NCBI RefSeq assembly: GCF_003403035.1
Contig: NZ_QURN01000018.1
Location: 1-60,200 of the forward strand
Direction of reading: 5' to 3'
Length of the DNA: 60,200 bases
From: Mesorhizobium denitrificans
GTDB taxonomy: Bacteria > Pseudomonadota > Alphaproteobacteria > Rhizobiales > Rhizobiaceae
This document shows positions 1 through 8,351 of this stretch, piece by piece. A program made the position numbers and the translations under genes. Below the pieces are notes generated by a model. The model saw nothing but the letters and a program-made list of their open reading frames with translations. It was not told where the DNA came from and did not search any database. Within the stretch, counting starts at the first letter, position 1, and each line of letters opens with the position of its first letter.

Positions 1-156
1 CTGTTTGTCCATCCTAACCGATGCCTACTTAGCACCGGCGGAGCGGGAGCCTTCCATCCCATCGATTTCGCACTGCTCTTGTTCTGACCCCTACTTGCCG
101 GGATCAAGCCTGCACGAGAGAACGTGGACTGACAGCCCAGTACCTTCGCTTGACCA

Positions 157-615
157 TCAACGCATTCTCGGCTGCATTGCATCTTTTGAGGCGATACTCT
201 GCAGAGCGGCGCGCAGTACCTGATAGGCCGGCTCCCCCAAAAGCTCACGATATCGACTTTCGATCCCCTCGTTGAATTCGTGAACGATCTGTATGACCTG
301 GCGCGCCTTCGGAGCAGCGATGATGAGCTTGGCACGCCTGTCGGTCGGGTCCGGTGCGCGCTCGACATAACCGAGGCGTTCCAGTTCATCGATCAGTTCG
401 CCCATCGCCGCCTTGCCCATGCTTGCCCGCTCGGCGAGCACGCTGGGACGCGTTCCTTCTTCCTCAATATTGGCAAAGACAGCGCCATGCTTCGACCGGA
501 TAGCCGGGTGGCCGCGCAGGTGAAGGGTCTGGGTGAGCGCATGCGCGGAAGCCTGATAGGCATAAAGCAGAAGCGATTGCGTGTAAGGCGTTGCCATGTT
601 TCCAATTCGGTCCAT
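157..615 (-). CDS. MarR-family transcriptional regulator
   Basis: A 152-residue protein with the winged-helix layout of MarR repressors: a helical dimerisation segment, then a DNA-reading region around residues 55-105 (ASMGKAAMGELIDELERLGY followed by the wing ERAPDPTDRRAK). The DPTDRR wing is typical of MarR proteins. It is divergent from the SnoaL-like gene at 669, and a strong inverted repeat lies between them, so autorepression and control of the neighbour are likely. A second in-frame ATG at 597 (MATPYTQ) could be the true start. The inducing ligand cannot be read from the sequence. Confidence 0.88.
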   Translation of the reverse strand: MDRIGNMATPYTQSLLLYAYQASAHALTQTLHLRGHPAIRSKHGAVFANIEEEGTRPSVLAERASMGKAAMGELIDELERLGYVERAPDPTDRRAKLIIAAPKARQVIQIVHEFNEGIESRYRELLGEPAYQVLRAALQSIASKDAMQPRMR

Positions 616-618
616 TCG

Positions 619-647
619 CTATATAGTACGGCATCCATACCATATAG
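619..647. promoter_or_regulatory. Candidate MarR operator (inverted repeat)
   Basis: CTATATAGTACGG at 619-631 and CCATACCATATAG at 635-647 form an inverted repeat matching at 11 of 13 positions with a 3-base spacer. It sits in the divergent intergenic region, directly upstream of the MarR start at 615 and just before the SnoaL gene. Palindromes of this size and placement are typical MarR operators. Binding is inferred. Confidence 0.6.
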
Positions 648-668
648 TCGGAGACAAGGAGACTTAAG

Positions 669-1184
669 ATGTCACCGGACTCAGATGCTGGACAAGCCAC
701 GCAACAGATCGTCGATGCGTTCGTCGCCGCCTGGAATACCCATGACGCCGAGGCCTTTGCCGCCATCTTTGCAGATGACGCCGATTTCACCAACGTGTTC
801 GGGATGAAAGCAAGGGGCCGCGCATCGATCGAGCAGTTTCACAGGCCCATATTCGAGACGATGTTCAAGGACAGCCATCTGGAAGTTATGGACACGCAAG
901 TACGCCCCATCCGGCCCGACGTGATTGCGCTCGACATGCACTGGAGCATGTTGCGCGCTCGCGACCCAGTGGGGAACGAATGGCCAAAGCGGCACGGGCT
1001 AATCAGCGTGGTGGTTGCGCGCGAACAGGACGCCTGGACAGTCGTGGTGATGCACAATATGGACCTGCCAGAGGATGGTATGGCTGAAGCTCAGTGCGAG
1101 TTGCATCGGCCGAGCGGCGCTACGATTTTGCAGAGGCGGCAGTCTACGGTGTCGGTAGCGGAGCGGGCTTCGCGCTGGCGGTGA
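669..1184 (+). CDS. SnoaL-like / SgcJ-type NTF2-fold protein with abnormal C-terminus
   Basis: Residues 1-140 have the look of SgcJ/EcaC or DUF4440 proteins of the NTF2 fold: QIVDAFVAAWNTHDAEAFAA, then DADFTNVFG, and a late strand WTVVVMHNMD. These are small cone-shaped domains, some enzymatic, and no substrate can be assigned. A clear AAGGAG lies 8 bases before the ATG. The last 30 or so residues (after PEDGMAEAQ) are Arg-rich and lie over the nqrE remnant in another frame, so the natural C-terminus has probably been lost at a deletion junction near 1085-1110. The divergent MarR gene probably regulates it. Confidence 0.75.
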   Translation: MSPDSDAGQATQQIVDAFVAAWNTHDAEAFAAIFADDADFTNVFGMKARGRASIEQFHRPIFETMFKDSHLEVMDTQVRPIRPDVIALDMHWSMLRARDPVGNEWPKRHGLISVVVAREQDAWTVVVMHNMDLPEDGMAEAQCELHRPSGATILQRRQSTVSVAERASRWR

Positions 1185-1321
1185 TCATGATCGCCGCGCT
1201 GCGCACACGGCTCGCCTATGCCGACCTGCCGGCCAGCCTGCGCGGGCTGGGCATGGCCTTCATCCTCGCCGGCATGATGTCGCTCGGTTTTGCGACCTTC
1301 GCGCAGATGGCGGCGCCATGA
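1094..1321 (+). pseudogene. nqrE: 5'-truncated nqrE (Na+-NQR subunit E, C-terminal third)
   Basis: The reading frame gives ERRYDFAEAAVYGVGSGAG and then ADLPASLRGLGMAFI and GMMSLGF, the conserved C-terminal third of NqrE, an integral membrane subunit of the sodium-pumping NADH:quinone oxidoreductase. NqrE is normally about 200 residues, so roughly the first 130 are missing. The sequence before about 1115 belongs to the SnoaL-like gene. The stop codon overlaps the nqrF ATG as ATGA, the native arrangement. The genes nqrA to nqrD are absent from the window, so no Na+-NQR complex can be encoded here. Confidence 0.82.
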
Positions 1322-2535
1322 CCGAGATTGTGCTGGGTTCAATCCTCGTTATAGCGCTGGTTGTTGGCATGGCGGCGGCGCTGATCGCGGCGCGCGGCAG
1401 GCTACTGCCGCAAGGCGCGGTGCGCGTGACCGTCAATGGAGGCAAAATTATCGAGGCCGGACGGGGCGATGAGCTCCTGTCGATCTTGCACAACGCAGGC
1501 ATCGCTATACCGGCGGCCTGCGGCGGCAAAGGTACATGCGGTCTCTGCCGCGTGACGGTGACAGGCGATAGCGGCGAGTTGCAGGCGACGGAGCGCGGCC
1601 TGCTTTCGCCCGCCGAGCGACGCGACAATGTGCGGCTCTCCTGCCAGACGCGGCTGCGCGGGCCGGTCGAGGTGATTGTCCCGGACGATGTTCTGGCGGC
1701 CGAATCCTTTCCATGCCGGATCATCTCCAACCGCATGATGGCGCCGCTGATCCGTGAGCTGGTGCTCGAGCTTCCCGACGGTCGCGACTTCGCATTCCGT
1801 GCCGGCGGTTTCGCGCAGTTGACCGCGCCCGCCTACGAGCTCGATTTCGCGTCGATCGAGGTCGATCCAGTTCATGAACAGGCGTGGCGCATCGCCGGCT
1901 GGCCGGCGCTGAGATCGGTTTCCACGGGACCGGTGACGCGCGCCTATTCGATCGCCAACCGGTCCGACGATGTGGGCCGTATTGTCTTCAATATCCGGCT
2001 TGCCGTGCCACCCGCCGGCCGCGAGCACGACATCCCGCCCGGCACCGTTTCTTCCTATTTGTTCTCGCTGAAGCCGGGAGACACAGTTGAGGCCGGCGGC
2101 CCGTTCGGCGAGTTCCACGTCCAGCCGACGGAGCGCGAGATGGTGTTCATTGGCGGCGGCGTCGGAATGGCGCCGCTGCGCTCCATGATCCACGAGCAGA
2201 TCGGGCTCGGCACCAAACGGCGTATGTCCTATTTCTACGGCGCGCGCACGGTCGGCGACCTGTTCTATGTCGAAGAATTCGAGGCAATCGCCCATGCGAA
2301 TCCGAACTTCACATGGACACCGGCGCTGTCCGATCCCGCGCCGTCCGACCGCTGGACCGGCGCGACGGGGTTCGTGCACGACACGGTACGTAAGGCACTT
2401 GCCAACCATCCTGCACCCGACGAGTGCGAATATTACCTGTGCGGCCCGCCGGTGATGATCTCGGCCGTGCTCGCCATGCTCGACCGGCTGGGCGTGGAGC
2501 CGCATTCCATCTACAATGACGATTTCGGAGGCTGA
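1318..2535 (+). CDS. nqrF: NqrF: NADH-oxidising subunit of Na+-NQR
   Basis: This 405-residue protein is full length. It has one N-terminal membrane helix (residues 3-25), a 2Fe-2S ferredoxin domain with Cys68, Cys74, Cys77 and Cys109, an FAD-binding domain with RAYSIAN, an NADH-binding loop GGGVGMAPLRSM, and the C-terminal YYLCGPP and YNDDFGG motifs of NqrF. NqrF takes electrons from NADH via FAD and passes them through the 2Fe-2S centre to the membrane subunits. Here it is coupled by ATGA to a truncated nqrE and followed by apbE and nqrM, while nqrA-D are missing. It may be a leftover, or act as a stand-alone NADH dehydrogenase-type reductase. Confidence 0.95.
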   Translation: MTEIVLGSILVIALVVGMAAALIAARGRLLPQGAVRVTVNGGKIIEAGRGDELLSILHNAGIAIPAACGGKGTCGLCRVTVTGDSGELQATERGLLSPAERRDNVRLSCQTRLRGPVEVIVPDDVLAAESFPCRIISNRMMAPLIRELVLELPDGRDFAFRAGGFAQLTAPAYELDFASIEVDPVHEQAWRIAGWPALRSVSTGPVTRAYSIANRSDDVGRIVFNIRLAVPPAGREHDIPPGTVSSYLFSLKPGDTVEAGGPFGEFHVQPTEREMVFIGGGVGMAPLRSMIHEQIGLGTKRRMSYFYGARTVGDLFYVEEFEAIAHANPNFTWTPALSDPAPSDRWTGATGFVHDTVRKALANHPAPDECEYYLCGPPVMISAVLAMLDRLGVEPHSIYNDDFGG

Positions 2536-2539
2536 TGCC

Positions 2540-3529
2540 ATGCGCGCCAGATCCCGCACTATCCATCGACGCGACGTTCTTACCCTCGGCGCCGCCGCGC
2601 TGCTGGTCGCCCGACCGGCGGTTGCGCTGGGAGCCGCGCCTGTGGTCGGACTCCCCGGCGACGCCTTTGGCACCGGCTGGCGCGTCACGCTTCCGGCGGG
2701 CGCGGATACTTCCCGCCTGAGGGCGCGGCTGGCCGCCTTGCTGGAGGATGTTGACCTTTCATTCTCACCCTGGCGGGCAGACAGCACCATCGCCCGGTTC
2801 AATGCCGGAGGAGAAGGCAGGTTCGCGGCTGGCGCTGAGATCGTCGAGGTGACTCGCGCGGCGCTGCGAATCGCCGAAGCGAGCGGCGGGCGCTTCGATC
2901 CCACTGTGGGGCCGCTCGTCGCTCGCTGGGGCTTCGGCCCGATCCGCAAGGGGGAAACCCCGCCCGATGGCTGGCGTCAGATCCGTGCGGAAGGCGACAG
3001 CCTTTCCAGGCGGAAGGGCGGCCTGACGCTCGACCTGTGCGGCATTGCCAAGGGTCATGCGCTCGACCGCATGGTCGCGCTGCTCGAAGAGGCCGGGCAT
3101 GGCGACTTCCTCATCGACCTCGGCGGCGAGCTCGCCGCGCGGGGCCGGCATCCGTCGGGACGGGACTGGCATGTCGGCATCGAGGATCCGCGGCCTGACA
3201 CGGACGACATGGCGGACGTGCTGCGGCTCGCCGACATGGCGGTGGCCACCTCCGGCGACAGGGCCAACAGCTATGCGGTCGGCGGCCGGCGCTACAGCCA
3301 CATCATCGACCCCGCGACCGGCGAGCCGGTGGCGAGCGCTCTCGCCTCGGTTGCGGTCCTGATGCCGACCGCGCGGGAAGCGGACGGCTGGGCGACGGCG
3401 CTTATGGCGGCAGGCGAGGGCGGGCCGGAACTGGCAACCGGACTTGGCATTCCAGCTCTCTTCCTGTTCCGCGACGGCGAGCGCCTGCGCCGCGTCGCGA
3501 CCGGCACGTTCGAACGACACCTGGCCTGA
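2540..3529 (+). CDS. apbE: FAD:protein FMN transferase (ApbE)
   Basis: This 329-residue protein has ApbE motifs: GGRFDPTVGPL, LDLCGIAKGHALDR, IDLGGELAARG, ATSGDRANSY, SHIIDPATGEPV and DGWATALMAAG. ApbE moves FMN from FAD to a Thr or Ser in a DxxSGAT-like motif of exported or membrane redox proteins such as NqrB, NqrC and RnfG. The start at 2540 is preferred because GGAGG precedes it and the N-terminus (RRDVLTLGAAALL) looks like a Tat-type signal. It lies 4 bases after nqrF, the usual order for NQR maturation genes, but its NqrB and NqrC targets are not present. A second ApbE is at 39675. Confidence 0.94.
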   Translation: MRARSRTIHRRDVLTLGAAALLVARPAVALGAAPVVGLPGDAFGTGWRVTLPAGADTSRLRARLAALLEDVDLSFSPWRADSTIARFNAGGEGRFAAGAEIVEVTRAALRIAEASGGRFDPTVGPLVARWGFGPIRKGETPPDGWRQIRAEGDSLSRRKGGLTLDLCGIAKGHALDRMVALLEEAGHGDFLIDLGGELAARGRHPSGRDWHVGIEDPRPDTDDMADVLRLADMAVATSGDRANSYAVGGRRYSHIIDPATGEPVASALASVAVLMPTAREADGWATALMAAGEGGPELATGLGIPALFLFRDGERLRRVATGTFERHLA

Positions 3530-3538
3530 GGCGCTGAG

Positions 3539-3706
3539 ATGGAAATCATTCTTGCAATCGCGATTGTCAGCCTTTCGGCAGGCGGCCTCGCGGTCGGTCT
3601 CATGATGGGGCGCGGCGCGCCGCGCATGGGTTGCGACGGCCTCGCCTGCATCGGCGGGACGCGCTGCCACGATTGTCCCAACCGCGACCGGGAAGGGCAG
3701 GCATGA
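3539..3706 (+). CDS. nqrM: NqrM: small Na+-NQR maturation protein
   Basis: A 55-residue protein with one N-terminal membrane helix (IILAIAIVSLSAGGLAVGL) followed by four cysteines in GCDGLACIGG and RCHDCPN. This is the layout of NqrM (formerly DUF539), which helps insert iron during NQR assembly and is encoded next to apbE at the end of nqr operons. It starts 9 bases after apbE, and its stop overlaps the next ATG as ATGA. Keeping nqrM after loss of nqrA-D suggests either a recent deletion or another use. Confidence 0.88.
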   Translation: MEIILAIAIVSLSAGGLAVGLMMGRGAPRMGCDGLACIGGTRCHDCPNRDREGQA

Positions 3707-4119
3707 ACCCAGACACGATGATCGAGCGCGTCATGCGCACGGACTTTCCCAGCTTTTCGCCGCAAACGCCGATACGCGAGGCGGTCGCCATGCTGGCACG
3801 CCGCCATACGCCCGCCGCGCCGGTGATCGACGCCTCCGGCGCGCTTGTCGGCATCCTGACCGAGAAGGACTGTTTTCGGCCGATGCTCAACGCCAGCTAC
3901 TATCAGCAATGGGACGGCAGCGTCGCCGACCATATGAGCCGCGACGTCCGCACGCTGCCGGTCGACCTCGACTTCGTGTCGGCGGCGGAGGAGTTCCTCG
4001 CCCGGTCGCACCGCGTCTATCCGGTGATGCGCGACAGCGAGGTCGCGGGCTTGCTGCACCGCTCGGACCTGCTCGAAGCGATCCTCTCTGCCTCGGAATT
4101 CGGCCCGCGGCCTTCATGA
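3703..4119 (+). CDS. Tandem CBS-domain protein
   Basis: A 138-residue protein made almost entirely of two CBS motifs: the first around residues 8-60 (MRTDFPSFSPQTPIREAVAM, then GALVGILTEKDCF) and the second around residues 76-130 (HMSRDVRTLPVDLDFVSAAE, then YPVMRDSEVAGLLHRSDLL). CBS pairs bind adenine nucleotides and usually regulate a partner, but no partner domain is fused. It overlaps nqrM by ATGA and so is probably translated with the nqrF-apbE-nqrM group. Confidence 0.88.
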   Translation: MNPDTMIERVMRTDFPSFSPQTPIREAVAMLARRHTPAAPVIDASGALVGILTEKDCFRPMLNASYYQQWDGSVADHMSRDVRTLPVDLDFVSAAEEFLARSHRVYPVMRDSEVAGLLHRSDLLEAILSASEFGPRPS

Positions 4120-4321
4120 GCGGTATGCCGTCTCGGTAATGGAGTCGCATCGGCAGCTTTCACAAACTTTCAAGAATGCGGACGTTCATAGGCTCGCCTC
4201 GCTATCTTTTGAACCGGAACGGCCAGGTTTCTCCCATCGACGCGCTGCGCTTGACCCAGATCATGGTAGCGGTTCCAATGCGCTGCTTGGCTGCGGGAGT
4301 TCCAACAGGAAGGATCGAAGA

Positions 4322-4717
4322 ATGAAGGGCTTTGTAGACGACATCGAAGCGTTGACCGAGGAGAACACCGACTTTCGGCGGGTGCTCTACACCGGCGCGA
4401 AGTTACAGCTTGTACTGATGGCGCTCCAGCCGGGCGAGGAAATCGGCGAGGAAGTTCATGAGGATCGGGACCAGTTCTTCCGTGTCGAGAAGGGGAAGGG
4501 TGAAATCGTCATCGACGGTGTAACGACCAGGATCAAGTCCGACATAGCGATGATCGTCCCCGCCGGTGCTCGCCACAACGTCAGGAACACAGGCGACAAG
4601 GCGCTGCGTCTTTATACGCTGTATGCCCCACCGGAGCATCTGGATGGCACTGTCCATGCCACAAAGGCCGATGCTGATGCATCGGACGAGCACTTTGACG
4701 GCAAGACCACGGAGTAG
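4322..4717 (+). CDS. Cupin-domain protein
   Basis: A 131-residue single-cupin protein. Motif 1 is GEEIGEEVHEDRDQFFRVEKG (G(X)5HXH-like with E and D variations) and motif 2 is VPAGARHNVRNTG. The fold resembles small mannose-6-phosphate isomerase-like cupins, and no reaction can be assigned. The start at 4322 is chosen because the conserved sequence begins just after it (MKGFVDDIEAL) and AGGAAGG lies upstream; a longer reading from 4139 adds unconserved sequence. The next gene, a c-type cytochrome, is broken. Confidence 0.85.
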   Translation: MKGFVDDIEALTEENTDFRRVLYTGAKLQLVLMALQPGEEIGEEVHEDRDQFFRVEKGKGEIVIDGVTTRIKSDIAMIVPAGARHNVRNTGDKALRLYTLYAPPEHLDGTVHATKADADASDEHFDGKTTE

Positions 4718-4730
4718 AAATTCTATCAAG

Positions 4731-4919
4731 TTGGCGAGGCAAGCGCGTTGCCTCGCTCAACTTGTCACCGTCTTCTCACTCATGCTGATGGAACACGTCC
4801 CGGCGTTGGCCGATAATGCAGCTACTCGCGGAGCTGCCATTGTCGACGAATGGTGTCGCATGTGCCATCAGCGTGCCACCGACAAACCCGACCGCGACAT
4901 TGGTCTTCCCCCAGAAAGT
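4731..4919 (+). pseudogene. c-type cytochrome fragment cut off by an IS3 element
   Basis: From a TTG at 4731 the frame encodes a signal-peptide-like start (LARQARCLAQLVTVF... PALA), then EWCRMCHQRATDKPDRDIG. CRMCH at 4854-4868 is a haem c attachment motif. About 60 residues in, the frame runs into the left end of the IS3-family element near 4920. The rest of the cytochrome, including its axial Met region, is not found beyond the element, so the 3' part was deleted rather than just displaced. Confidence 0.72.
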
Positions 4920-6162
4920 TGGTCCGGTCTGAGAGTTAGAGTTTCGGCTATTTTGGGTTCGAAAGGAGCACGGAATGGCACGGAGGAATTATACAGCCGA
5001 GCAGATCATCGGGCTATTGCGGGAAGCGGAGGTTCGGCTTTCACAGGGTGAGAAGACCGGTGCAATCTGCCGAGGCTTGGGAATATCGGAGCAGAGCTAT
5101 TATCGCTGGCGTCGTGAATATGGCGGTCTGAAGGTCACGCAGGCAGCACGGCTGAAGGCGCTGGAGAAGGAGAACGCCCGGCTGCGGAAGGCGGTGTCCA
5201 ATCTGACGCTGGATGCCCTGATCCTGAAAGAGGTGATTGAGGGAAAGTACTGAGCCCTTCGCGACGCCGTGCTGGCGTTGCCCATGCCTGTGCGGCTCTC
5301 GGTGTATCCGAGCGCCGTGCATGCCAGGTGATTGGCCAGCACCGTTCGACCCAGCGCCGATGTTTACAGCCACGATCCGATGAGAAGCGCCTGACGGCAG
5401 ATATTGTTCGCCTGGCTTCGAGTTATGGTCGTTATGGCTATCGCCGCATCACAGCCCTGCTACGGCAGGAGGGCTGGACGGTGAATGCCAAACGGGTTGA
5501 GCGCATCTGGCGTCGCGAGGGGCTGAAGGTTCCCACTAAACAACCGAAAAAAGGCCGTTTGTGGCTGAACGACGGATCGTGTGTGCGGTTGCGGCCGTAC
5601 TATCGCGGCCATGTCTGGAGCTACGACTTCGTCGCCGATCGCACCCACGACGGCAAGGCCTTCCGGATGTTGACGGTGATCGACGAGTACAGCCGCGAGT
5701 GTCTGGCGATACATGTCCAGCGACAGATCAAAAGCGACGATATCCTGGCCGTGCTGACCGAATTGTTCGCAAAGCATCGTCCACCGGCGCATATCCGCTC
5801 GGACAATGGCGCCGAATTTACCGCGACTGCCGTCCGGGACTGGCTCGGCAGGATCGGCGTGAAGACACTCTACATCGAACCGGGTTCACCGTGGGAAAAT
5901 GGCTATTGCGAGAGCTTCAATGGCAAGCTGCGTGATGAGCTGCTCAATGGCGAGATCTTCTACACCCTCAAGGAGGCGCAAATCCTGATCGAGAACTGGC
6001 GCCAGCATTACAACACCATCAGGCCGCACAGCTCGATCGGCTATGTTCCGCCAGCCCCGCCAGCCATCTTGCCTCCTGCCGCCACCCTGCTCTACCCTCC
6101 ACCCAGGCCAGCCAATCTCGGCGACCACAACCGCCGGAACTCTAATCTAGCCGGTGGACCTC
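4920..6162 (+). mobile_element. IS3-family insertion sequence (IS407-like)
   Basis: About 1.24 kb holding orfA and orfB. The ends are imperfect inverted repeats: the left end from 4920 (TGGTCCGGTCTGAGAGTTAG) matches the reverse complement of the right end around 6137-6162 (GGTCC, CGGCTAG and TTAGAGTT recur in order). No obvious target duplication was found, and the interrupted cytochrome does not resume on the other side. This fits an adjacent deletion after insertion. End positions are good to a few bases. Confidence 0.8.
4975..5253 (+). CDS. IS3-family transposase OrfA
   Basis: This 92-residue protein begins [20 protein letters not shown], with a helix-turn-helix ([22 protein letters not shown]) and a C-terminal leucine-zipper region ([19 protein letters not shown]). 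It is the DNA-binding N-terminal part of the transposase, of the IS407 type. Its stop overlaps the orfB frame, so a full transposase would need the -1 frameshift usual in this family. It appears intact. Confidence 0.93.
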   Translation: MARRNYTAEQIIGLLREAEVRLSQGEKTGAICRGLGISEQSYYRWRREYGGLKVTQAARLKALEKENARLRKAVSNLTLDALILKEVIEGKY

Positions 6163-6167
6163 CCTAG
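5250..6167 (+). CDS. IS3-family transposase OrfB (DDE integrase domain)
   Basis: The -1 frame opens at the end of orfA (CTG at 5250). An internal ATG at 5328 starts a 279-residue form. The catalytic triad is visible: first Asp in WSYDFVAD, second in IRSDNGAEF, Glu in [12 protein letters not shown]. The C-terminal [12 protein letters not shown] is the usual rve-type ending. The stop codon lies at or just past the right inverted repeat. No disruption is seen, so the element may still be active. Confidence 0.93.
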   Translation: MSPSRRRAGVAHACAALGVSERRACQVIGQHRSTQRRCLQPRSDEKRLTADIVRLASSYGRYGYRRITALLRQEGWTVNAKRVERIWRREGLKVPTKQPKKGRLWLNDGSCVRLRPYYRGHVWSYDFVADRTHDGKAFRMLTVIDEYSRECLAIHVQRQIKSDDILAVLTELFAKHRPPAHIRSDNGAEFTATAVRDWLGRIGVKTLYIEPGSPWENGYCESFNGKLRDELLNGEIFYTLKEAQILIENWRQHYNTIRPHSSIGYVPPAPPAILPPAATLLYPPPRPANLGDHNRRNSNLAGGPP

Positions 6168-6260
6168 TGGGGCAGGCCAATCTCTGATCCGGCTTTGCCG
6201 GATAGGATAGTTGTTCCCGGCGGGTTTGGTCGACATTTTGTGAGGCGGAGTGATACCGAA

Positions 6261-8252
6261 GTGCAGCGACTTTCCATCGATTCATCGATCGTCCTGACCG
6301 CCGCGACCGTTCTGGGCCTTGCGATCGCCCTTGTCGGCAACTGGTTTCTGGACGGCAATGCGAGCTGTATCGGCTTCGGGACGGCTCTCGCCTATCTGGC
6401 GGGTGGGGTTCCGACCGGCTGGCGGGCGCTAAAGGCCTTGTGGAACGAGCGTACTCTCGACATCGACCTGTTGATGATCGTCGCGGCAATAGCCGCCGCC
6501 GCCGTCGGAGCGGCGATCGAGGGCGCGGTCCTGCTGGCGCTGTTCAGCCTGTCGACGACACTGGAGGAACGCGCCATGGGGCGGGCGCGACGTGCGATCG
6601 AAGCGTTGATGGCGCTGCGTCCGGAAACGGCATTCCGAAAATCCGCGGACGGCGCGGTGGAGGAGGTGCCGGCGTCGTCATTGAGCGTTGACGATATCGT
6701 GGTTCTCCGCCCCGGCGCGCGGGTTCCCGCCGACGGAACCATCATGGCCGGGCGCGGCGCGCTGGACGAGTCGACCATTACGGGCGAATCCATGCCCGTC
6801 AGCAAGGAGCCCGGCGGCAAGGTCTTTGAGGCGACCGTCAACCTCGACGGCGTGCTCGAGGTGCAGGTCACGAAATCGCTCGAACACAGCACCGTGGCGC
6901 GAATGATCGCGCTGGTGACGGAAGCCCAGGCGGCCAAGGCTCCATCGGAACGCTTCAGCGCCTGGTTCGGCCAGCGCTATACGATTGCGGTGCTGGTGGG
7001 AGCCGTTGTCGCCCTTGGCGTTTTCTACTGGCTCGGGCAGGATTGGGAGACCGCGCTCTACCGCGCCGCGACATTGCTGGTCGCCGCAAGCCCGTGCGCC
7101 ATCGTGATTTCGGTGCCTGCCGCTATCCTGTCGGCCCTGTCGGCCGCCGCGCGTGGCGGTGTGCTGTTCAAGGGCGGGGCCGCGCTGGAGACGCTGGCCG
7201 CCGTCGACATATTCGCCTTCGACAAGACCGGAACCTTGACTACGGGCCGTGCTGAAGTGACCGGGATCGTTGCCGTCGACGGAAACGAGACGGATTTCCT
7301 GACGGCGCTTGCGAGCGTTGAAGCGCATTCCGAGCATCATATCGCCGATGCGCTCCGGCGCGAAGCCGCGCGGCGCGAGCTGGAACTTCACGATGTTCAT
7401 GATGTGAAGGCAATCCCGAGCGCCGGCATCGTCGGGCGGGATGCCGGTGGACCGGTCTGGGTCGGCAACCGGCGCATGGCACAGATGATGGGAGCCTCGC
7501 TCGATCATGACGATTTTCAGGCGTTGCAGGACAGCGCCGAGACCGTCGTCTATCTCGGGCGTGAAGCGCGCGTTCTTGGCGCCGTCAGCGTAGCCGACAC
7601 ATTGCGCGACACTTCTGCCAACGCCTTTGCCGCCTTGCGTGAGAGCGGCGTCAAGACCATCGCCATGATGACGGGCGACCGTCAGCCTGTTGCGTTGCGC
7701 ATCGGCGAGGCGTTGGGGCTGAAGCCGGACGAAATCCATGCCGACATGCTGCCGGAAGACAAGGTACGCCTCGTCGGCGAGATGGCGCGGGACAGAAGAA
7801 TCGCCTTTGTCGGCGATGGGGTGAACGATGCGGCTGCGCTGGCGCGCGCCGATGTCGGCATCGCTATGGGGGCGGCTGGTTCGGACGTCGCCCTTCAGGC
7901 CGCCGACGTCGCGTTGCTGTCGGAAGATATGGAACGGCTCGCGGCCGCGCACCGCCTTGCCCGGCGCACCGCGTCGATCATTCGCCAGAATCTTGTATTC
8001 GCCATCGGGGCGATGCTGATCCTTGTCACCGGAGCGGCCTTCTTCGAACTGCCGTTGCCGTTGGCGGTGCTGGGTCATGAGGGCGGCACGGTCCTCGTCG
8101 TTCTCAACGGGCTGAGGCTGCTCAACGATCCGATCCGCAAAGGACGGGGGTCTGCTCCGGAACGCATGACTCCGGAACAGGCCGCACGTCATGAACATTC
8201 GCCCGCTCAGGATCGGGTTGCCATTGACCCGCTGCGCGCGCGGACGGGCTAA
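6261..8252 (+). CDS. P1B-4-type heavy-metal P-type ATPase (Co/Zn/Fe exporter class), copy 1
   Basis: About 663 residues with no N-terminal metal-binding domain. Hallmarks are the actuator loop TITGESMP, the membrane metal site AASPCAIVI (SPC instead of CPC), the phosphorylation site DKTGTLT, the hinge GDGVNDAAAL, and HEGGTVLVVLNGLRLL in the last helices. SPC plus HEGG(T) defines the P1B-4 group (CoaT, CtpD, CzcP, PfeT), which exports Co, Zn or Fe(II). A GTG start at 6261 (VQRLSIDSS) is preferred because it aligns with the N-terminus of the paralogue at 23694. An ATG at 6195 adds 22 residues coded close to the IS3 end. Its native promoter may have been replaced by the IS. Confidence 0.93.
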   Translation: MQRLSIDSSIVLTAATVLGLAIALVGNWFLDGNASCIGFGTALAYLAGGVPTGWRALKALWNERTLDIDLLMIVAAIAAAAVGAAIEGAVLLALFSLSTTLEERAMGRARRAIEALMALRPETAFRKSADGAVEEVPASSLSVDDIVVLRPGARVPADGTIMAGRGALDESTITGESMPVSKEPGGKVFEATVNLDGVLEVQVTKSLEHSTVARMIALVTEAQAAKAPSERFSAWFGQRYTIAVLVGAVVALGVFYWLGQDWETALYRAATLLVAASPCAIVISVPAAILSALSAAARGGVLFKGGAALETLAAVDIFAFDKTGTLTTGRAEVTGIVAVDGNETDFLTALASVEAHSEHHIADALRREAARRELELHDVHDVKAIPSAGIVGRDAGGPVWVGNRRMAQMMGASLDHDDFQALQDSAETVVYLGREARVLGAVSVADTLRDTSANAFAALRESGVKTIAMMTGDRQPVALRIGEALGLKPDEIHADMLPEDKVRLVGEMARDRRIAFVGDGVNDAAALARADVGIAMGAAGSDVALQAADVALLSEDMERLAAAHRLARRTASIIRQNLVFAIGAMLILVTGAAFFELPLPLAVLGHEGGTVLVVLNGLRLLNDPIRKGRGSAPERMTPEQAARHEHSPAQDRVAIDPLRARTG

Positions 8253-8351
8253 AGCGCGTCGCGATCTTCCAGATTCGCTCCATGCGCCTTAGCCCTTTGT
8301 TTTTGCGCATGTCTTTGTCCCGAAACCGGTTCCCACTTTCGGGAGACATGC
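8251..8351. repeat. RIME-like rhizobial intergenic palindromic repeat
   Basis: An AAAGCGCGTCGCGATCTTCC lead is followed by a hairpin at 8307-8351: GCATG and TCCCGAAA on the left pair with TTTCGGGA and CATGC on the right around CCGGTTCCCAC. The core (CGAAACCGGTTCCCACTTTC) is the signature of abundant rhizobial intergenic mosaic elements. It directly follows the ATPase stop codon and may act as a transcript end. It supports a Rhizobiales host. Confidence 0.7.

Noticed and set aside
1402-2949. Long minus-strand frame (515 codons) opposite nqrF and apbE
   Set aside because: It mirrors real genes with clear motifs on the other strand. Arg, Ala and His-rich composition without any family motif is typical of antisense frames in high-GC DNA.
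4916-6170. Target site duplication for the IS3 element
   Set aside because: The bases flanking the two inverted repeats do not match at 3, 4 or 5 positions, so none is claimed.
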